This document shows positions 5,955 to 6,854 of a stretch of 6,854 nucleotides of DNA, one piece after another; within the stretch, counting starts at the first letter, position 1; the number at the start of each line of letters is the position of its first letter. The translations under genes were made by a program, and so were the position numbers. Source of the DNA: Clostridiales bacterium (GTDB lineage Bacteria; Bacillota_A; Clostridia; Lachnospirales; Bianqueaceae); the NCBI GenBank assembly GCA_019423265.1, contig JAHZBS010000127.1, positions 1 to 6,854 on the forward strand, written 5' to 3'. The notes beneath the pieces were generated by a model. The model saw only the letters and a list, made by a program, of their open reading frames with translations. It was not told the DNA's origin and did not search any database.

Positions 5955-6371
5955 TCACGGCGCCGGCGTCGGTTCTGTCGGCTGGCTGTTATACTCGTTG
6001 TACGCAGTCGCCAAAGCATTCATATTTTTGATGAGGGAATATTGTGCGATATACGGTCCAATGCCGCAGATCAGAGATCCAAAAATATACCAAAGCAGCG
6101 CGGATGTGCCATTCTCCTGGAAAGACAGCTGATATCTCGGCGCGTTGGCCTGTAGACGGTTCCCCAACTGGTATACCCAGATAAACGTAAAAATGCCGCA
6201 GGTGACAAGGCTCAACAGCACTACCAAAATGTAGTTCATCGTCTCCTGTCCATCGCCGTAGCAGACCGTATTCACATCTTCGGTATATTTATACCAGAAG
6301 TAGATACCGTAGATGCCGCAGGTCACAATGCTCAACAACAAATACATCCAAAAATCCCTCTGTCGAATCAT
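5955..6371 (-). CDS. DUF4234 domain small membrane protein
   Basis: A 138-residue integral membrane protein of unknown function. It shows the DUF4234 pattern: an N-terminal RQRDFW, then LLSIVTCGIYGIYFWYKYT (12-30) and a second copy LLSLVTCGIFTFIWVYQLG (52-70), forming two similar membrane hairpin-like units. A weaker third unit is SLICGIGPYIAQYSLIKNM (99-117). Membrane segments are about 8-26, 46-66 and 90-111. The last residues are a short Pro/Thr tail (QPTEPTPAP). The ATG at 6371 has AAGGAG (6381-6386) nine bases upstream and overlaps the DUF2752 stop in ATGA, so the two genes are almost certainly co-translated. The reading frame is open further upstream to 6506, but that part lies within the DUF2752 gene and has no such ribosome site. 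No catalytic residues are apparent. Confidence 0.85.
   Translation of the reverse strand: MIRQRDFWMYLLLSIVTCGIYGIYFWYKYTEDVNTVCYGDGQETMNYILVVLLSLVTCGIFTFIWVYQLGNRLQANAPRYQLSFQENGTSALLWYIFGSLICGIGPYIAQYSLIKNMNALATAYNEYNSQPTEPTPAP
6193..6338 (-). repeat. In-frame internal duplication within the DUF4234 gene
   Basis: The 26-base blocks at 6193-6218 and 6313-6338 differ at only three positions and are exactly 120 bases (40 codons) apart. They encode the two LLS[IL]VTCGI motifs. A shorter, more diverged third copy begins at 6061 (ATGCCGCAG), 132 bases (44 codons) away, in the SLICGIG segment. The pattern indicates intragenic duplication of a membrane unit, or strong constraint on codons. Confidence 0.6.
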
Positions 6372-6790
6372 GTAAATAGACTCCTTCCCGCTTCTAGAAT
6401 TCGATAGATCATCCCGCTCTCCAGATCCACAGACAACACAGAGCCATCTCCCCATGCCATACGGCCTATGTAGACAAGTATAAAGGCAGCCGCCAGGCAG
6501 ATACACACCGCTGTCTCCACTTTCTTGCTAACCTTCGGTGACAGGCGGTCGTGAAATGTCATGTACAGCAAAAATGGCACAACCACGAAAAATAGCGGAT
6601 GGTAATGGAATGCGTCCGCTATATGGCCGTGGAGCAGCGCTATGTAAGCCCTGGAAAGTCCGCAACCCGGGCACGGTATCCCAGTGAAGAGTCGTATGAC
6701 ACAAGATCCCCTGAAAACCAGTACATAAACCGCCAGTCCTATCCACAGTCCAAATCGACTGCAAACATTTCTTGCCCACGTCTTCCACAA
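6368..6790 (-). CDS. DUF2752 domain membrane protein
   Basis: A 140-residue predicted membrane protein with the DUF2752 signature TGIPCPGCGLSRA (36-48; C40 and C43), followed by the HIADAFHYHPLFF stretch (56-68) that corresponds to the family's AFxxNP motif, here with His in place of Asn. Hydrophobic segments are at about 14-27, 65-79 and 93-108. The paired cysteines could bind metal or form a disulfide, but no biochemical role is established that I know of. The start is the TTG at 6790, because an in-frame TAG lies two codons upstream. The only good Shine-Dalgarno (AAGGAG, 6805-6810) is 14 bases away, longer than usual, so the N-terminus is uncertain. Its stop overlaps the DUF4234 start by four bases. 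Only about 60 bases of upstream sequence are visible, and I see no convincing promoter there. Confidence 0.8.
   Translation of the reverse strand: MWKTWARNVCSRFGLWIGLAVYVLVFRGSCVIRLFTGIPCPGCGLSRAYIALLHGHIADAFHYHPLFFVVVPFLLYMTFHDRLSPKVSKKVETAVCICLAAAFILVYIGRMAWGDGSVLSVDLESGMIYRILEAGRSLFT
6381..6386 (-). promoter_or_regulatory. Shine-Dalgarno of the DUF4234 gene
   Basis: AAGGAG on the - strand, inside the end of the DUF2752 gene and nine bases before ATG 6371. It decides the short start for DUF4234 and supports translational coupling. Confidence 0.75.
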
Positions 6791-6854
6791 AGTCTACCCA
6801 TGCTCTCCTTCATTAAAATGCTATCAAATCCGTAAGAAATATTTAATAACTATA

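Noticed and set aside
6372..6506. Longer start for the DUF4234 protein (45 extra codons)
   Set aside because: The stretch overlaps the DUF2752 gene in another frame; AAGGAG and the ATGA coupling both support the ATG at 6371.
6739..6801. Twenty-codon frame starting at ATG 6801, possible leader peptide or frameshifted start of the DUF2752 gene
   Set aside because: Its Shine-Dalgarno is only three bases from the ATG and the peptide is not family-like; with no homologue comparison a frameshift cannot be supported, so only start uncertainty is recorded.
1..6854. CRISPR array, tRNA or rRNA, transposase or prophage genes
   Set aside because: No regular spaced repeats, tRNA-like cloverleaf, rRNA sequence, integrase or transposase motifs were seen in any part of the window.

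Overview
The window looks like chromosomal DNA from an anaerobic Gram-positive Clostridia member, most plausibly a gut Oscillospiraceae-type bacterium. The reasons are a group-B-like [FeFe] hydrogenase, a DUF3502-type lipoprotein solute-binding protein, an OmpR/VanS-style two-component pair, AGGAGG-type ribosome binding sites, frequent TTG starts and moderately GC-rich codon use. The taxonomic call is inference from gene families; there is no rRNA or other marker gene.

Layout. On the + strand, an [FeFe] hydrogenase (27-1481) ends in a strong stem-loop that contains its own stop codon. A lipoprotein solute-binding protein (1538-3199) follows and ends at a bidirectional terminator (3210-3256). 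From there everything is on the - strand. A sensor histidine kinase (3269-4933) lies downstream of, and overlaps by 26 bases, its response regulator (4908-5609). The 345-base gap 5610-5954 holds the regulator's probable control region: a tandem TTAAGAA direct repeat with 11-bp period, a weak promoter, and a compact leader whose transcript can fold into several hairpins plus a possible pseudoknot ending three bases before the Shine-Dalgarno. A further stem-loop lies in the same gap, behind the next gene pair. That pair is two small membrane proteins, DUF4234 (5955-6371) and DUF2752 (6368-6790), translationally coupled through an ATGA overlap. The DUF2752 gene is near the window edge and only its immediate upstream region is visible.

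How they work together. The kinase and regulator form a clear two-component operon, probably autoregulated through the tandem repeat. The hydrogenase would exchange electrons between a ferredoxin-type donor and protons/H2. The solute-binding protein would capture a nutrient, probably carbohydrate, for an ABC importer whose permeases are not in the window. Nothing in the sequence shows that these four units share one pathway. The most unusual item is the structured leader of the response-regulator mRNA (5623-5731): a hairpin whose loop has nine bases perfectly complementary to nine bases just upstream of the ribosome binding site. It could be a cis-regulatory RNA or a dispersed palindromic repeat that landed there.
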